Assembly (NCBI RefSeq): GCF_024211255.1
Contig: NZ_JAMLDY010000019.1
Location: 1 to 64,000 of the forward strand
DNA length: 64,000 nucleotides
Source: Sphingomonas liriopis
GTDB lineage: Bacteria > Pseudomonadota > Alphaproteobacteria > Sphingomonadales > Sphingomonadaceae
Direction of reading: 5' to 3'
Shown: positions 47,516 to 55,444 of the stretch, in pieces
Numbering within the stretch: position 1 is the first letter of the stretch
Layout of the letters: every line of letters begins with the position of its first letter
Translations under genes and position numbers: made by a program
Notes under the pieces: model-generated
Seen by the model: only the letters and a program-made list of their open reading frames with translations
Databases searched by the model: none
What the model was told of the DNA's origin: nothing

Positions 47516-48160
47516 TTGGGGACGCCCACGGCCGTCGTCGACACCGCGGCCGTTCCCACGGCCGTCATCTTCGACGTCGGCCGGGTCCTGTACGACTGGG
47601 ATCCGCGGATCCTCTACCGGCGCCTGATCGACGACGATCGGGCGCTCGATGCGTTCCTGCGCGACGTCGTCACGCACGAATGGCATTTCCAGCATGACGC
47701 CGGACGCGACTTCGCCGACACCTCGGCGGAGCTCGCCGCGCTGTACCCGCAGCATGCCGAGCTGATCGCCGCCTGGGGGCCGCGCTTCCTTGACAGCATC
47801 GGCGCGCCGATCGCGGGGATGGCCGCGCTGGTCGATGAACTGGCGGCGGCGGACGTACCGCTCTACGCGATCACCAATTTCAGCCACGAATTCTGGCCGC
47901 CGTTCCGCGCGCGCGAGGCGGCGATGTTCGATCGCTTCCGCGACGTCGTCGTGTCGGGGGTCGAGAAGCTGGTGAAGCCGGACCCCGCGATCTACCGCCT
48001 CGCGCTCGACCGGTTCGGGGTGGCGGCGGAACGCACGGTGTTCATCGACGACAATGCGGCGAACGTCGCGGGCGCGCGGAGCGTCGGGCTGATCGCGCTG
48101 CATTTCGTGGACGAGCCGACGTTGCGGGGGGAATTGCAGGCGTTGGGGCTGCTGGGTTAG
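47516..48160 (+). CDS. HAD-superfamily hydrolase (subfamily IA, YihX-like)
   Basis: This 214-residue protein has HAD motif I AVIFDVGRVLYDWDP (nucleophile Asp about 20; the second Asp is replaced by Gly as in the YihX-like FDxGxVL group), motif II in YAITNFSHEFW, motif III Lys in VEKLVKPDPAIY and motif IV FIDDNAANVAGA. A phosphatase of small sugar phosphates is plausible. The start TTG at 47516 has AGGG about 9 bases upstream and follows rpmJ by 5 bases; no ATG or GTG exists before motif I, so the TTG is well supported. Confidence 0.88.
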   Translation: MGTPTAVVDTAAVPTAVIFDVGRVLYDWDPRILYRRLIDDDRALDAFLRDVVTHEWHFQHDAGRDFADTSAELAALYPQHAELIAAWGPRFLDSIGAPIAGMAALVDELAAADVPLYAITNFSHEFWPPFRAREAAMFDRFRDVVVSGVEKLVKPDPAIYRLALDRFGVAAERTVFIDDNAANVAGARSVGLIALHFVDEPTLRGELQALGLLG

Positions 48161-48165
48161 CTTTT

Positions 48166-48406
48166 TTTGTTCGCGCGGAGGCGCGGAGGACGCAGAGCGT
48201 ATGTGGGGGAACGTGACGCCTCCCCACCTCCATCCGTCATCCCGGCGAACGCCGGGACCCATGGACTCCGCAACGACCGATTCGCATCCTTACGCTCGTC
48301 CCGCCTCCATTGGTCCCGGCGTTCGCCGGGATGACGGTTGGGGGGAGCGTACGACACTCATCGCAAGCGCAACCCCTCTGCGTTCTCCGCGCCTCCGCGC
48401 GAACAT
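48166..48406. repeat. Dispersed palindromic element family C, copy 3, carrying a nested family B element
   Basis: The left arm TTCGCGCGGAGGCGCGGAGG (about 48169-48200) and the right arm CTCTGCGTTCTCCGCGCCTC (about 48377-48404) are inverse copies of the family C type. A complete family B element (48235-48336) lies between the arms. This suggests a later insertion of B into C. Confidence 0.75.
48235..48336. repeat. Dispersed palindromic element family B, copy 2 (nested)
   Basis: The arms CGTCATCCCGGCGAACGCCG and the inverse CGGCGTTCGCCGGGATGACG enclose about 60 bases. Confidence 0.85.
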
Positions 48407-48451
48407 CCTCTTCTTCTTCGCGGCTTCGCGTCTTCGCGTGAAACCCACCTT

Positions 48452-48548
48452 CGTCATCCCCGCGAAGGCGGGGATCCATACTGGCTGACGCCGGCGCTTC
48501 CTGCCCCGACCGGCGTGATTATGGATTCCCGCCTTCGCGGGAATGACG
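48452..48548. repeat. Dispersed palindromic element family B, copy 3
   Basis: The arms CGTCATCCCCGCGAAGGCGG and the inverse ending GAATGACG enclose ATACTGGCTGACGCCGGCGC, similar to the centre of copy 1 (read in inverse as GCGTCAGCCAGTAT). It ends 14 bases from the rsh stop. The 402-base spacer 48161-48562 consists almost wholly of family B and C repeats. Confidence 0.88.
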
Positions 48549-48562
48549 AGGGGTAGGTCAGG

Positions 48563-50704
48563 TCAGACCCGCTCCACCGCGTTCACCGCATCCGCGGCCC
48601 GCAACGCCGCGATCAGGCGCATCAGCTGGTGGATGTCGTGGACCTCGACGTCGATGACGTTGGTGTGGAAGATCGAGTCGCGCGTATCGAGGCGCAGCGC
48701 GATGATGTTCGCGCGGTGCGCGCCGATGATCGTCGAGACGATGCCGAGCGCGCCGGGTTCGTTCTTCACCTGCACCGCGATCCGCGCCACCGCGCCCTCG
48801 CCCTGGTCGCCCCAGTCGACGTCGACCCAGTCGGTCTCGTCGGCGCCACGCTCGGCCAGTTCGGCGAGCACGCGGCAGTCGATCGCATGCACCTCGATCC
48901 CCGCATCCGGGCGGCGCAGCCCGACGATGCGGTCGCCCGGCACCGGGTGGCAGCATTCGGCGAGGTCGAAGGCGACGCCGGGGGTCAGCCCCTTGATCGA
49001 GATCGCGGTCGATTGCGGCGCGAGCAGCCCGGCGTCGGCGCCCGCCGATCCCGGCATCAACGCCTCCATCACCGCGGCATCGGACAGCGTCCGCCGCGCG
49101 ATCGCGGTCATCAGCGCCGCCTCGTCGGCGAGCTTCAACCGCGACAGCGCATGCGGCAGCGCATCGTTGCCGAGCTGCGCGGGCAGGCGGCGGACGATGT
49201 CGTCGTACAATTTGCGGCCCAGCGAGATGAGCTCGTCGCGCTCGCGATGGCGCAGGTGGCGGCGGATGCCGGCCAGCGCCTTCCCCGTGATCGCGAAGTT
49301 AAGCCAGCCGGGCTGCGGCACCTGCCCCTTCGAGCGCAGCACCTGCACCTGGTCGCCGTTCTCGATCACCGTCGACAGTGGCACGACGCGGCCGTTGATC
49401 TTGGCGCCGACCGCCTGGTCGCCGAGGTCGGTATGGACCGCATAGGCGAAATCGATCGGCGTCGCGCCCTTGGGCAGCTGGATCAGCTCGCCCTTCGGAG
49501 TGAAGGCGAAGATGCGATCCTGGTACATCGCCATGCGCGTGTGTTCGAGCAGCTCTTCGGGGCTGCCGGCGGTCTCGAGAATCTCGACGAGGTCGGCGAT
49601 CCAGCTGTGCTGGCTGTCCGCGCGGACCTTCTTTTCCTTGTACGCCCAATGCGCGGCGAGGCCGAATTCCGCCTCGGCATGCATCTCCGCGGTCCTGATC
49701 TGGATCTCGATGCGCGCATTGTCGGCGTGGATCACGCTCGTGTGCAGCGAGCGATAGCCGTTGCGCTTGGGGGTCGAGATGTAGTCCTTGAACCGCCCCG
49801 GCACCATCGGCCAGCGGCGGTGGATGACGCCCAGCACCTTGTAGCAATCCTCGACCGTCGGCACGATCGCGCGGAACGCCATGATGTCGGACAGCTGTTC
49901 GAAGCTGATGTGACGCTCGCTCATCTTGCGCCAGATCGAATAGGGATGCTTCTCGCGCCCGGTCACCTCGGCCTCGACCCCGGCGCGCCCGAGCAGCAGC
50001 TTGAGGCCGGAGGCGATCCGCGCGATCCGGTCGCCGCCGCCGGTCTTCAATTGCTCCAGCCGCCGGGCGATCGACTCGTACGCCTCGGGTTCGAGCTGCG
50101 CGAAGGCGAGCGTCTGCATCTCCTTCATGAACTCGTACATGCCGATCCGCTCGGCGAGCGGGGCGTAGATGTCCATCGTCTCCTTCGCGATCCGCCGCCG
50201 CTTCTCGGGCTTCGGAATGTGATGGAGCGTGCGCATGTTGTGCAGGCGGTCGGCGAGCTTGACCAGCAGCACGCGGATGTCGTCCGACATGGCGAGCAGG
50301 AACTTGCGCAGGTTCTCGGCGGCGCGTTCGTTCTCGGTCTGCGCCTCGATCTTGCTGAGCTTGGTGACGCCGTCGACCAGCCGCGCGACGTTGCTGCCGA
50401 AGACGCGCTCGATCTCCTCCGACGTCGCGACCGTGTCCTCGACCGTGTCGTGCAGGATCGCGGTGGCGATCGTCTCGTCGTCGAGCCTCAGATCGGTGAG
50501 GATGCCGGCGACTTCGATCGGATGGCTGAAATAGGGGTCGCCGCTGGCGCGCTTCTGCGAGCCGTGCGCCTGCATCGAAAAGACATAGGCGCGATTGAGC
50601 AGCGCCTCGTCGGCGTCCGGGTCGTAGTCGAGCACGCGGTCGACCAGTTCGTATTGCCGTAGCACGACGACCACATGGGGGAGGGCGATGCCGCTTTGCA
50701 ACAT
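48563..50704 (-). CDS. Bifunctional (p)ppGpp synthetase/hydrolase Rsh (RelA/SpoT)
   Basis: This protein has about 713 residues and all expected domains in order: HD hydrolase (H61 in FSHPIEVAG and HDTVEDT at 85-91, so hydrolysis is intact), synthetase with YISTPKRNGYRSLHTSV and EIQIRTAEMHAEAEFG, TGS (DRIFAFTPKGELIQLP), zinc-finger/helical region, and C-terminal ACT (RIAVQVKNEPGALGIVSTI). It makes and removes the stringent alarmone. Only one long Rsh is seen in this window. The ATG at 50704 gives a start with poor ribosome site; a GTG at about 50662 (VLRQYELVDRV) is an alternative. Confidence 0.95.
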   Translation of the reverse strand: MLQSGIALPHVVVVLRQYELVDRVLDYDPDADEALLNRAYVFSMQAHGSQKRASGDPYFSHPIEVAGILTDLRLDDETIATAILHDTVEDTVATSEEIERVFGSNVARLVDGVTKLSKIEAQTENERAAENLRKFLLAMSDDIRVLLVKLADRLHNMRTLHHIPKPEKRRRIAKETMDIYAPLAERIGMYEFMKEMQTLAFAQLEPEAYESIARRLEQLKTGGGDRIARIASGLKLLLGRAGVEAEVTGREKHPYSIWRKMSERHISFEQLSDIMAFRAIVPTVEDCYKVLGVIHRRWPMVPGRFKDYISTPKRNGYRSLHTSVIHADNARIEIQIRTAEMHAEAEFGLAAHWAYKEKKVRADSQHSWIADLVEILETAGSPEELLEHTRMAMYQDRIFAFTPKGELIQLPKGATPIDFAYAVHTDLGDQAVGAKINGRVVPLSTVIENGDQVQVLRSKGQVPQPGWLNFAITGKALAGIRRHLRHRERDELISLGRKLYDDIVRRLPAQLGNDALPHALSRLKLADEAALMTAIARRTLSDAAVMEALMPGSAGADAGLLAPQSTAISIKGLTPGVAFDLAECCHPVPGDRIVGLRRPDAGIEVHAIDCRVLAELAERGADETDWVDVDWGDQGEGAVARIAVQVKNEPGALGIVSTIIGAHRANIIALRLDTRDSIFHTNVIDVEVHDIHQLMRLIAALRAADAVNAVERV

Positions 50705-50913
50705 ATTGTTGCGTTTTTTCGGGCCGGTTTCGCCGGGCGGGTATCGCCGGCGGCGTGCGCAACAGTATCCGCCGCGGATTATTCGGGTGGCCCTGCACAC
50801 GGATCGACCCGGCCGGAACGACGAGAACGGATCAATCGGCGGTGGGGCGCCGCGCCGCTCCGACGATACACCTTGCAGCCGGATCAGCACCGATCCGTCG
50901 TCCGGAGGGCATC

Positions 50914-51393
50914 ATGGGTATCACCGCCGATTTTCTGATCAAGCACGTCCGCCCGCTCGACGTGCAGGCCGTCGCCACGATCTTCGACCGGGGTTTCGAA
51001 ACCTATCTGCGCACCGTGCTCGGCATGTCGGTGCAGGAGGTCACCGCGCTGAAGCACGCCTGGACGACCACCGCGGGACTCAATCCGGGGACGCAGCAGG
51101 CGCAGTTCGTCACCGCCGCCGATCAGGTCGCGCAGGCGCGCTGGACGCAGCTGTACCAGACCAGCGCCAGCACGATCTTCTACCTGACCAGCGCGCAGCT
51201 CGCGACGCTGAGCCACGGCGGGCAATTGTCGGGTCCCAACCGGTCGCGCGTCATCGATTTCAGCGGCGACCCGATCTGCATCGCGGTCACCATCCGCCGC
51301 AACGCCGCGCCGCAGCTGCTGGCGAACGTCACCGGTATCAATGCGACCACCGATGCGAATGCGAACATCGTGCACCTCATCGGCCCGGCCTGA
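50914..51393 (+). CDS. Hypothetical 159-residue protein
   Basis: CCGGAGGG lies close upstream of the ATG at 50914, a good ribosome site. The protein is soluble with no signal peptide. It reads MGITADFLIKHVRPLDVQAV, FETYLRTVLGMSVQEVTALK, a Gln/Thr/Ala-rich centre (AQFVTAADQVAQARWTQLYQ), and ends with ICIAVTIRRNAAPQLLANV and NANIVHLIGPA. I do not recognise a family. It is divergent from rsh and shares a bidirectional terminator with the following CC_3452-type gene. Confidence 0.72.
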   Translation: MGITADFLIKHVRPLDVQAVATIFDRGFETYLRTVLGMSVQEVTALKHAWTTTAGLNPGTQQAQFVTAADQVAQARWTQLYQTSASTIFYLTSAQLATLSHGGQLSGPNRSRVIDFSGDPICIAVTIRRNAAPQLLANVTGINATTDANANIVHLIGPA

Positions 51394-51402
51394 GCAGACG
51401 CG

Positions 51403-51430
51403 CGCGACCGGCCCCCGCGGGCCGGTCGCG
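51403..51430. terminator. Bidirectional hairpin between convergent genes
   Basis: CGCGACCGGC and GCCGGTCGCG form a perfect 10 bp stem with an 8-base loop. It lies 9 bases after the upstream stop and 5 bases from the convergent stop. Confidence 0.6.
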
Positions 51431-51435
51431 TCGGA

Positions 51436-51744
51436 TCAGCCCTTCTTCGCCTTGGCATTGCATTTGGCGAGCTGGTCGGCGTCATAGGCCCGGCCGGCGA
51501 CCGCGAAGCTGGTCAGCGCCCCCACCTGTCGCACCACCAGCTCGCACAGCACCGCGGGGCGCTCGGGCGCCGACCCGGCGACGAATCCACCGTTCTGCGA
51601 GCGCCACACGGTCGAGCGCGTGATGAAGCTGGTCTTCGCCGATGCCGCAGCGGGGACGGCGACATATTGATCGGCCGGCGCGGCGACGGCGGCGGTGCCG
51701 GACAGTGTGGCGACCGCGAGCGCGAGCAGGGCGAACGATTTCAT
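51436..51744 (-). CDS. CC_3452 family secreted protein
   Basis: This 102-residue protein has a signal peptide MKSFALLALAVATLSGTAAV ending near AAPADQ. The mature part contains SFITRSTVWRSQNGGFVAGSAPERPAVLCELVVRQVGALTSF and ends DADQLAKCNAKAKKG, which is the CC_3452 family pattern (the W-x-C/S...C..L.K.VG order and terminal CNA). Two cysteines remain, suitable for one disulfide. Function unknown. AAAGGA lies about 8 bases before the ATG. Confidence 0.82.
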   Translation of the reverse strand: MKSFALLALAVATLSGTAAVAAPADQYVAVPAAASAKTSFITRSTVWRSQNGGFVAGSAPERPAVLCELVVRQVGALTSFAVAGRAYDADQLAKCNAKAKKG

Positions 51745-51883
51745 GGGAGAATCCTTTTCCGGACGGTCTGAACGACAGCGATGCCGTCGCCTAATGTTAT
51801 AGGTTGCAGGTTGCAACTGAAAACGTATAAAGGTCTTACGCGGCTGTGCTTTTCCGCTAGGTTCGCGGTCGCAAAGGATCGAG

Positions 51884-52366
51884 ATGACGACACCGGCCGA
51901 TGGGCCCCGATTGCGCGAGACGCTTCGCGAATGCAGCCTGCCCGCCGCGCTGGAAGCGATGGGCGAACGCTGGGCGTTCCTGATCCTGCGCGCGGCGTTC
52001 AACGGGCTGCATCATTTCGAGGAATTCCAGGGCGAGCTCGGCATCGCGCGCAACATCCTCGCCAACCGGCTGGCGCGGCTGGTCGATCACGGCATCCTGC
52101 AACGCGAGCCGCTGCCCGGCGACCGCCGCAAGATCCGCTACACGCTGACCGAAAAGGGGCATGCGCTGCTGCCGACGATGATTGCGCTGAGACAATGGGG
52201 CGAGCGCTGGGAATTGTGCGCGCCGGCCTTCCCGATCCTGGTCGACACGCGCGACCGGCGGCCGATCGCGGCCGTTGCCGTCCATGCGCACGATGGCCGC
52301 GTGCTCGAGAAGGGCGACCTGATCTGGGCGCTGCCCGAAGAGGTCTCGGGGGGCGAGACCGCCTAG
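51884..52366 (+). CDS. HxlR-family winged-helix transcriptional regulator
   Basis: This 160-residue protein opens with the HxlR hallmark RECSLPAALEAMGERWAFLIL, in which Cys17 is the redox- or electrophile-sensing position in several relatives, followed by the winged helix: FNGLHHFEEFQGELGIARNILANRL, VDHGILQREPLPGDRRKIRYTLTEKG. A C-terminal extension of about 50 residues (PILVDTRDRRPIAAVAVHAHDGR) is typical of the longer HxlR subgroup. It is expected to repress a nearby or divergent gene; the target is unclear. Its stop overlaps tail-to-tail with the thioesterase stop in a CTAG. Confidence 0.92.
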   Translation: MTTPADGPRLRETLRECSLPAALEAMGERWAFLILRAAFNGLHHFEEFQGELGIARNILANRLARLVDHGILQREPLPGDRRKIRYTLTEKGHALLPTMIALRQWGERWELCAPAFPILVDTRDRRPIAAVAVHAHDGRVLEKGDLIWALPEEVSGGETA

Positions 52367-52779
52367 AGCCGCTCGAGGAACGCGCGCACCGCGTCGCCGA
52401 TCGCGAGCGGGCGTCCGGTCGGCAGGTGGACGTTGACCATCACCAGCAGGATCATCGCGTGCAGCGCGCCGGTGTCGCCGTGCGCCAGATCCATCGCCAA
52501 CGTCAGGCTGGTCGCGCCGACGCGGTCGATCCGGACGTGCGCCTCGATCGTATCGCCCCAGACGAAGGGCTTGAGATAGTCGACCTCGGCCTTGCGGACG
52601 TGGAATTCGGTGTGGCGCCAGACGTCGCCGAGCGCTTCGGCGATCCCCGTCCATTCCCAGAATTCGGTCGCGGCGACGTCGGCATATTCGAGGTAGCGCG
52701 AATTGAAGACGACCTTCTGCCCGTCGATCTCGGCGTAGCGCACCCGGAACCGCGTGGAGAAGGCGAAGCCCGCCCTCAC
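52363..52779 (-). CDS. Acyl-CoA thioesterase (4-hydroxybenzoyl-CoA thioesterase fold)
   Basis: A 138-residue hot-dog protein: FRVRYAEIDGQKVVFNSRYLEYADVAATEFWEW, with the catalytic Asp-type position at YAEIDG, followed by KAEVDYLKPFVWGDTIEAHVRIDRVG and a terminal AIGDAVRAFLERL. Members hydrolyse acyl-CoA thioesters. The GTG start overlaps the DUF2061 stop (GTGA), so it is the third gene of the aminotransferase-DUF2061-thioesterase operon. Substrate unknown. Confidence 0.88.
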   Translation of the reverse strand: MRAGFAFSTRFRVRYAEIDGQKVVFNSRYLEYADVAATEFWEWTGIAEALGDVWRHTEFHVRKAEVDYLKPFVWGDTIEAHVRIDRVGATSLTLAMDLAHGDTGALHAMILLVMVNVHLPTGRPLAIGDAVRAFLERL

Positions 52780-53042
52780 GCCGCCACCGGGCCTTCGCCC
52801 GACTGGTCGGGCTCGGCCGCGGGGCGGTGGCCCCAGCGCACGAGCGACCAGGCGCGCTCGTGGAAATAGAATAGCAGGATCTTGGTGACGACCTCGGTCC
52901 CTGCGATCGACCCGGCGATCCTGGCGTTGCCGCTGGTGAACAGCATGCCGAGCACGAACGTGTCGATCGATCCGACGGTGCGCCACGACACCGCCTTCAG
53001 GAACGAACGCGGATGGCTTTCCAGCCCGCGGAACACGAACAT
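52776..53042 (-). CDS. DUF2061 membrane protein
   Basis: An 88-residue protein of the DUF2061 family: SHPRSFLKAVSWRTVGSIDT, FVLGMLFTSGNARIAGSIAG and EVVTKILLFYFHERAWSLVRWG, giving two hydrophobic segments. The C-terminal tail is Gly/Pro/Ala-rich. Function unknown. Its ATG shares one base with the aminotransferase stop (TGATG) and its stop overlaps the thioesterase start. Confidence 0.88.
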   Translation of the reverse strand: MFVFRGLESHPRSFLKAVSWRTVGSIDTFVLGMLFTSGNARIAGSIAGTEVVTKILLFYFHERAWSLVRWGHRPAAEPDQSGEGPVAA

Positions 53043-54250
53043 CAGCCTGCCTTTCGGCCCGGGGTGTTGACGCCCATCGACTGGAGGTAGCGCTTCACGT
53101 TGCGCGCCGCCTGGCGCAGCCGTTGCTCGTTCTCGACCAGCGCGATGCGGACGAAGCCCTCGCCGTTCTCGCCATAGCCGACGCCGGGCGCGACCGCGAC
53201 CTGCGCGTGGGTGAGCAATTGCTTGCTGAATTCGAGGCTGCCGAGGTGCGCGACCGCTGGCGGCAGCGGCGCCCAGGCGAACATCGACGCGCGCGGCGCG
53301 GGGATCTCCCAGCCCGCGCGGCCGAAGCTTTCGACCAGCACGTCGCGGCGCTTGTGGTAGAGCTGGCGGTTCTTCTCGACGATGTCCTGCGGGCCGTTGA
53401 GCGCCGCGCACGCCGCCGCCTGGATCGGCGTGAACGCGCCGTAATCGAGGTAGGACTTCACCCGCGTCATCGCCGCGATCAGCTTCGCGTTGCCGACCGC
53501 GAAACCGATCCGCCAGCCCGCCATGCTGTAGGTCTTGCTGAGCGAGGTGAACTCGACCGCGATGTCCTTGGCGCCCTTCACCTGCAGGATCGAGGGCGTC
53601 GGATTGCCGTCGTAATACAGCTCGGAATAGGCGAGGTCGGAGATGACCCAGACCTGGTTTTCCTTCGCCCACGCCACCAGCCGTTCGTAGAAGGCGAGGT
53701 CGACCGCCTCCGCGGTCGGGTTGGACGGATAATTGACCACCAGCACCGACGGGCGCGGCACGGTGAACGCCATCGCGCGCTCGAGGCTTTCGAAATAGGC
53801 CTCGTCGGGCGTCGTCGGCACCGCCCGGATCGTCGCGCCAGCGATGATGAAGCCGAAGGTGTGGATCGGATAGGACGGGTTGGGCGCCAGCACGACGTCG
53901 CCCGGCGCGGTGATTGCCGTCGCAAGGCTGGCCAGCCCTTCCTTCGATCCCATCGTCACCACGACCTCGGTCTCGGGATCGAGGTCGACGCCGAAGCGGC
54001 GGCCGTAATAATTGGCCTGCGCGCGGCGCAGGCCGGGAATGCCCTTCGACTGCGAATAGCCGTGCGCGTCGGGCTTGCGCGTCACCTCGATCAGTTTTTC
54101 GAGGACGTGCTCGGGCGGCGGCAGGTCGGGATTGCCCATGCCGAGATCGATGATGTCCTCGCCGCCCGCGCGCGCCGCGGCCCGCATGCCGTTGACTTCG
54201 GCGATGACATAGGGCGGCAGGCGCTTGATGCGGTAGAATTCGTCGGACAT
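53042..54250 (-). CDS. Class I/II pyridoxal-phosphate aminotransferase (AlaC-like)
   Basis: This 402-residue fold-type I aminotransferase has the N-terminal IIDLGMGNPDLPPPEHV, YSQSKGIPGLRRA, the NPSYPIHTFGF segment, VVNYPSNPTAEAVD, SDLAYSELYYDG and the PLP-lysine motif SLSKTYSMAGWRIGF. The C-terminal region VAVAPGVGYGENGEGFVRIALVENEQRLRQA contains the carboxylate-binding Arg. It resembles glutamate-pyruvate type (AlaC) and LL-diaminopimelate type enzymes; the choice cannot be made from sequence alone. It heads a three-gene overlapping operon. Confidence 0.92.
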   Translation of the reverse strand: MSDEFYRIKRLPPYVIAEVNGMRAAARAGGEDIIDLGMGNPDLPPPEHVLEKLIEVTRKPDAHGYSQSKGIPGLRRAQANYYGRRFGVDLDPETEVVVTMGSKEGLASLATAITAPGDVVLAPNPSYPIHTFGFIIAGATIRAVPTTPDEAYFESLERAMAFTVPRPSVLVVNYPSNPTAEAVDLAFYERLVAWAKENQVWVISDLAYSELYYDGNPTPSILQVKGAKDIAVEFTSLSKTYSMAGWRIGFAVGNAKLIAAMTRVKSYLDYGAFTPIQAAACAALNGPQDIVEKNRQLYHKRRDVLVESFGRAGWEIPAPRASMFAWAPLPPAVAHLGSLEFSKQLLTHAQVAVAPGVGYGENGEGFVRIALVENEQRLRQAARNVKRYLQSMGVNTPGRKAG

Positions 54251-54298
54251 GGGTCACCTGATAGTGGACGCGGGCGACCCTAACCGCCGCGGCGCGGT

Positions 54299-55444
54299 TT
54301 AACCACCCAATTGCGGTTCGCCGGTGTCCGTCTCGCCCGCCGCGACGACGACGCGGTTCTTGCCGGCACGCTTGGCGGCATAGAGCGCCGCGTCGGCGGC
54401 GCGCATCGCGCCGCTCGGGTCGTCGCGCAGCGCCGCCACCCCGATCGACAGCGTCACCCGCCCGATCGCGACGCCGTCGACCTGGTTGACGAAGCTGCGC
54501 TCCGCCAGCCGCTCGCACGCATCGTCCAGCGCGAGGCGTGCGGCGTGCAGCGTCGTTCCTTCGAACAGGCAGGCGAATTCCTCGCCGCCGTGGCGCGCCA
54601 CCATGACCCGGCCCCCCAGCGCGGTCTTCAGGTGGCGCGCCACGACCTTCAACACCCGGTCGCCGGCGTCGTGACCGTGGCGGTCGTTGACGCGCTTGAA
54701 ATCGTCGATGTCGCACAGGGCGACGCAGCGCGGCTGTTCGACGCCGCTGCGTGCCATGCGCGCGTCGAAGCTGCGGCGGTTGGGCAATTTGGTCAGATGA
54801 TCCTGCTCGGCGGCGCGGCGCGCGGCGGTCAGCCGGCTGCGCAGCCGGTCAGATTCGCGCGCCATCGACTCGAGCTCGCCGGCCAGCAGTTGCGAACGCT
54901 CGATCGCCGCGGTGGTCAGCGCCACCAGCCGGTCGAGCGAGCCGCGCGGATCGGCCGCCATATCGCGCACCTCCCCGTCGAGCGCGGCTTCATAGGCGCG
55001 CGCCGAATCGCACGACCGGTCGATCGTCCGGCTGCTTTCGGCGAGCGTCGCGCCGAGCGTATCGGCGAGTTCGGCCAGCGTCGCCGCGCCCAGCCGCTCG
55101 GCATGCGCCGACGTCGGCAGCGTGTCGAGAAACGCGGGCGAGATCGGTCGCCGCTCGCGCAGCCGCGCGTCGATCGCCTCGCTCAATGCGCGATCCTCGC
55201 CCGCCGCATAGGCGCGCGCGATCAGCAGATAGTCCGCGGTCGGCGGCAGGTCGTGCGCCTCGAGGAAGGCGGTGATCCGCTGCATCAGCGCGCGGTCGCC
55301 GGCGCGGCGCATCGCGGCGAGACCGGTGTCGGGCGCCGGCATCGCGGGTGTGGGCGCAGGCGCGGGCGCTGGCGCTCCCTCGGGGCCCTTCCACCAAGCG
55401 GCGAGCCGCGGCAGACGCGTGGCGGCGCGATCGGGCGCGGGCAC
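54299..55444 (-). CDS. GGDEF diguanylate cyclase without an I-site
   Basis: This 381-residue soluble protein has an N-terminal helical region (about 40-210, with coiled coil before the GGDEF domain) and a C-terminal GGDEF domain. The motif is VARHGGEEFACLF (GGEEF, active form), with DIDDFKRVNDRHGHDAGD as the metal/substrate region. The inhibitory RxxD site is absent: the residues before VARHGGEEF read GGRVM. It should make c-di-GMP without product inhibition. The GTG start follows the HD-GYP stop directly (TAG then GTG), with GGGGGGA about 6 bases upstream, so both are in one operon. Confidence 0.9.
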   Translation of the reverse strand: MPAPDRAATRLPRLAAWWKGPEGAPAPAPAPTPAMPAPDTGLAAMRRAGDRALMQRITAFLEAHDLPPTADYLLIARAYAAGEDRALSEAIDARLRERRPISPAFLDTLPTSAHAERLGAATLAELADTLGATLAESSRTIDRSCDSARAYEAALDGEVRDMAADPRGSLDRLVALTTAAIERSQLLAGELESMARESDRLRSRLTAARRAAEQDHLTKLPNRRSFDARMARSGVEQPRCVALCDIDDFKRVNDRHGHDAGDRVLKVVARHLKTALGGRVMVARHGGEEFACLFEGTTLHAARLALDDACERLAERSFVNQVDGVAIGRVTLSIGVAALRDDPSGAMRAADAALYAAKRAGKNRVVVAAGETDTGEPQLGG

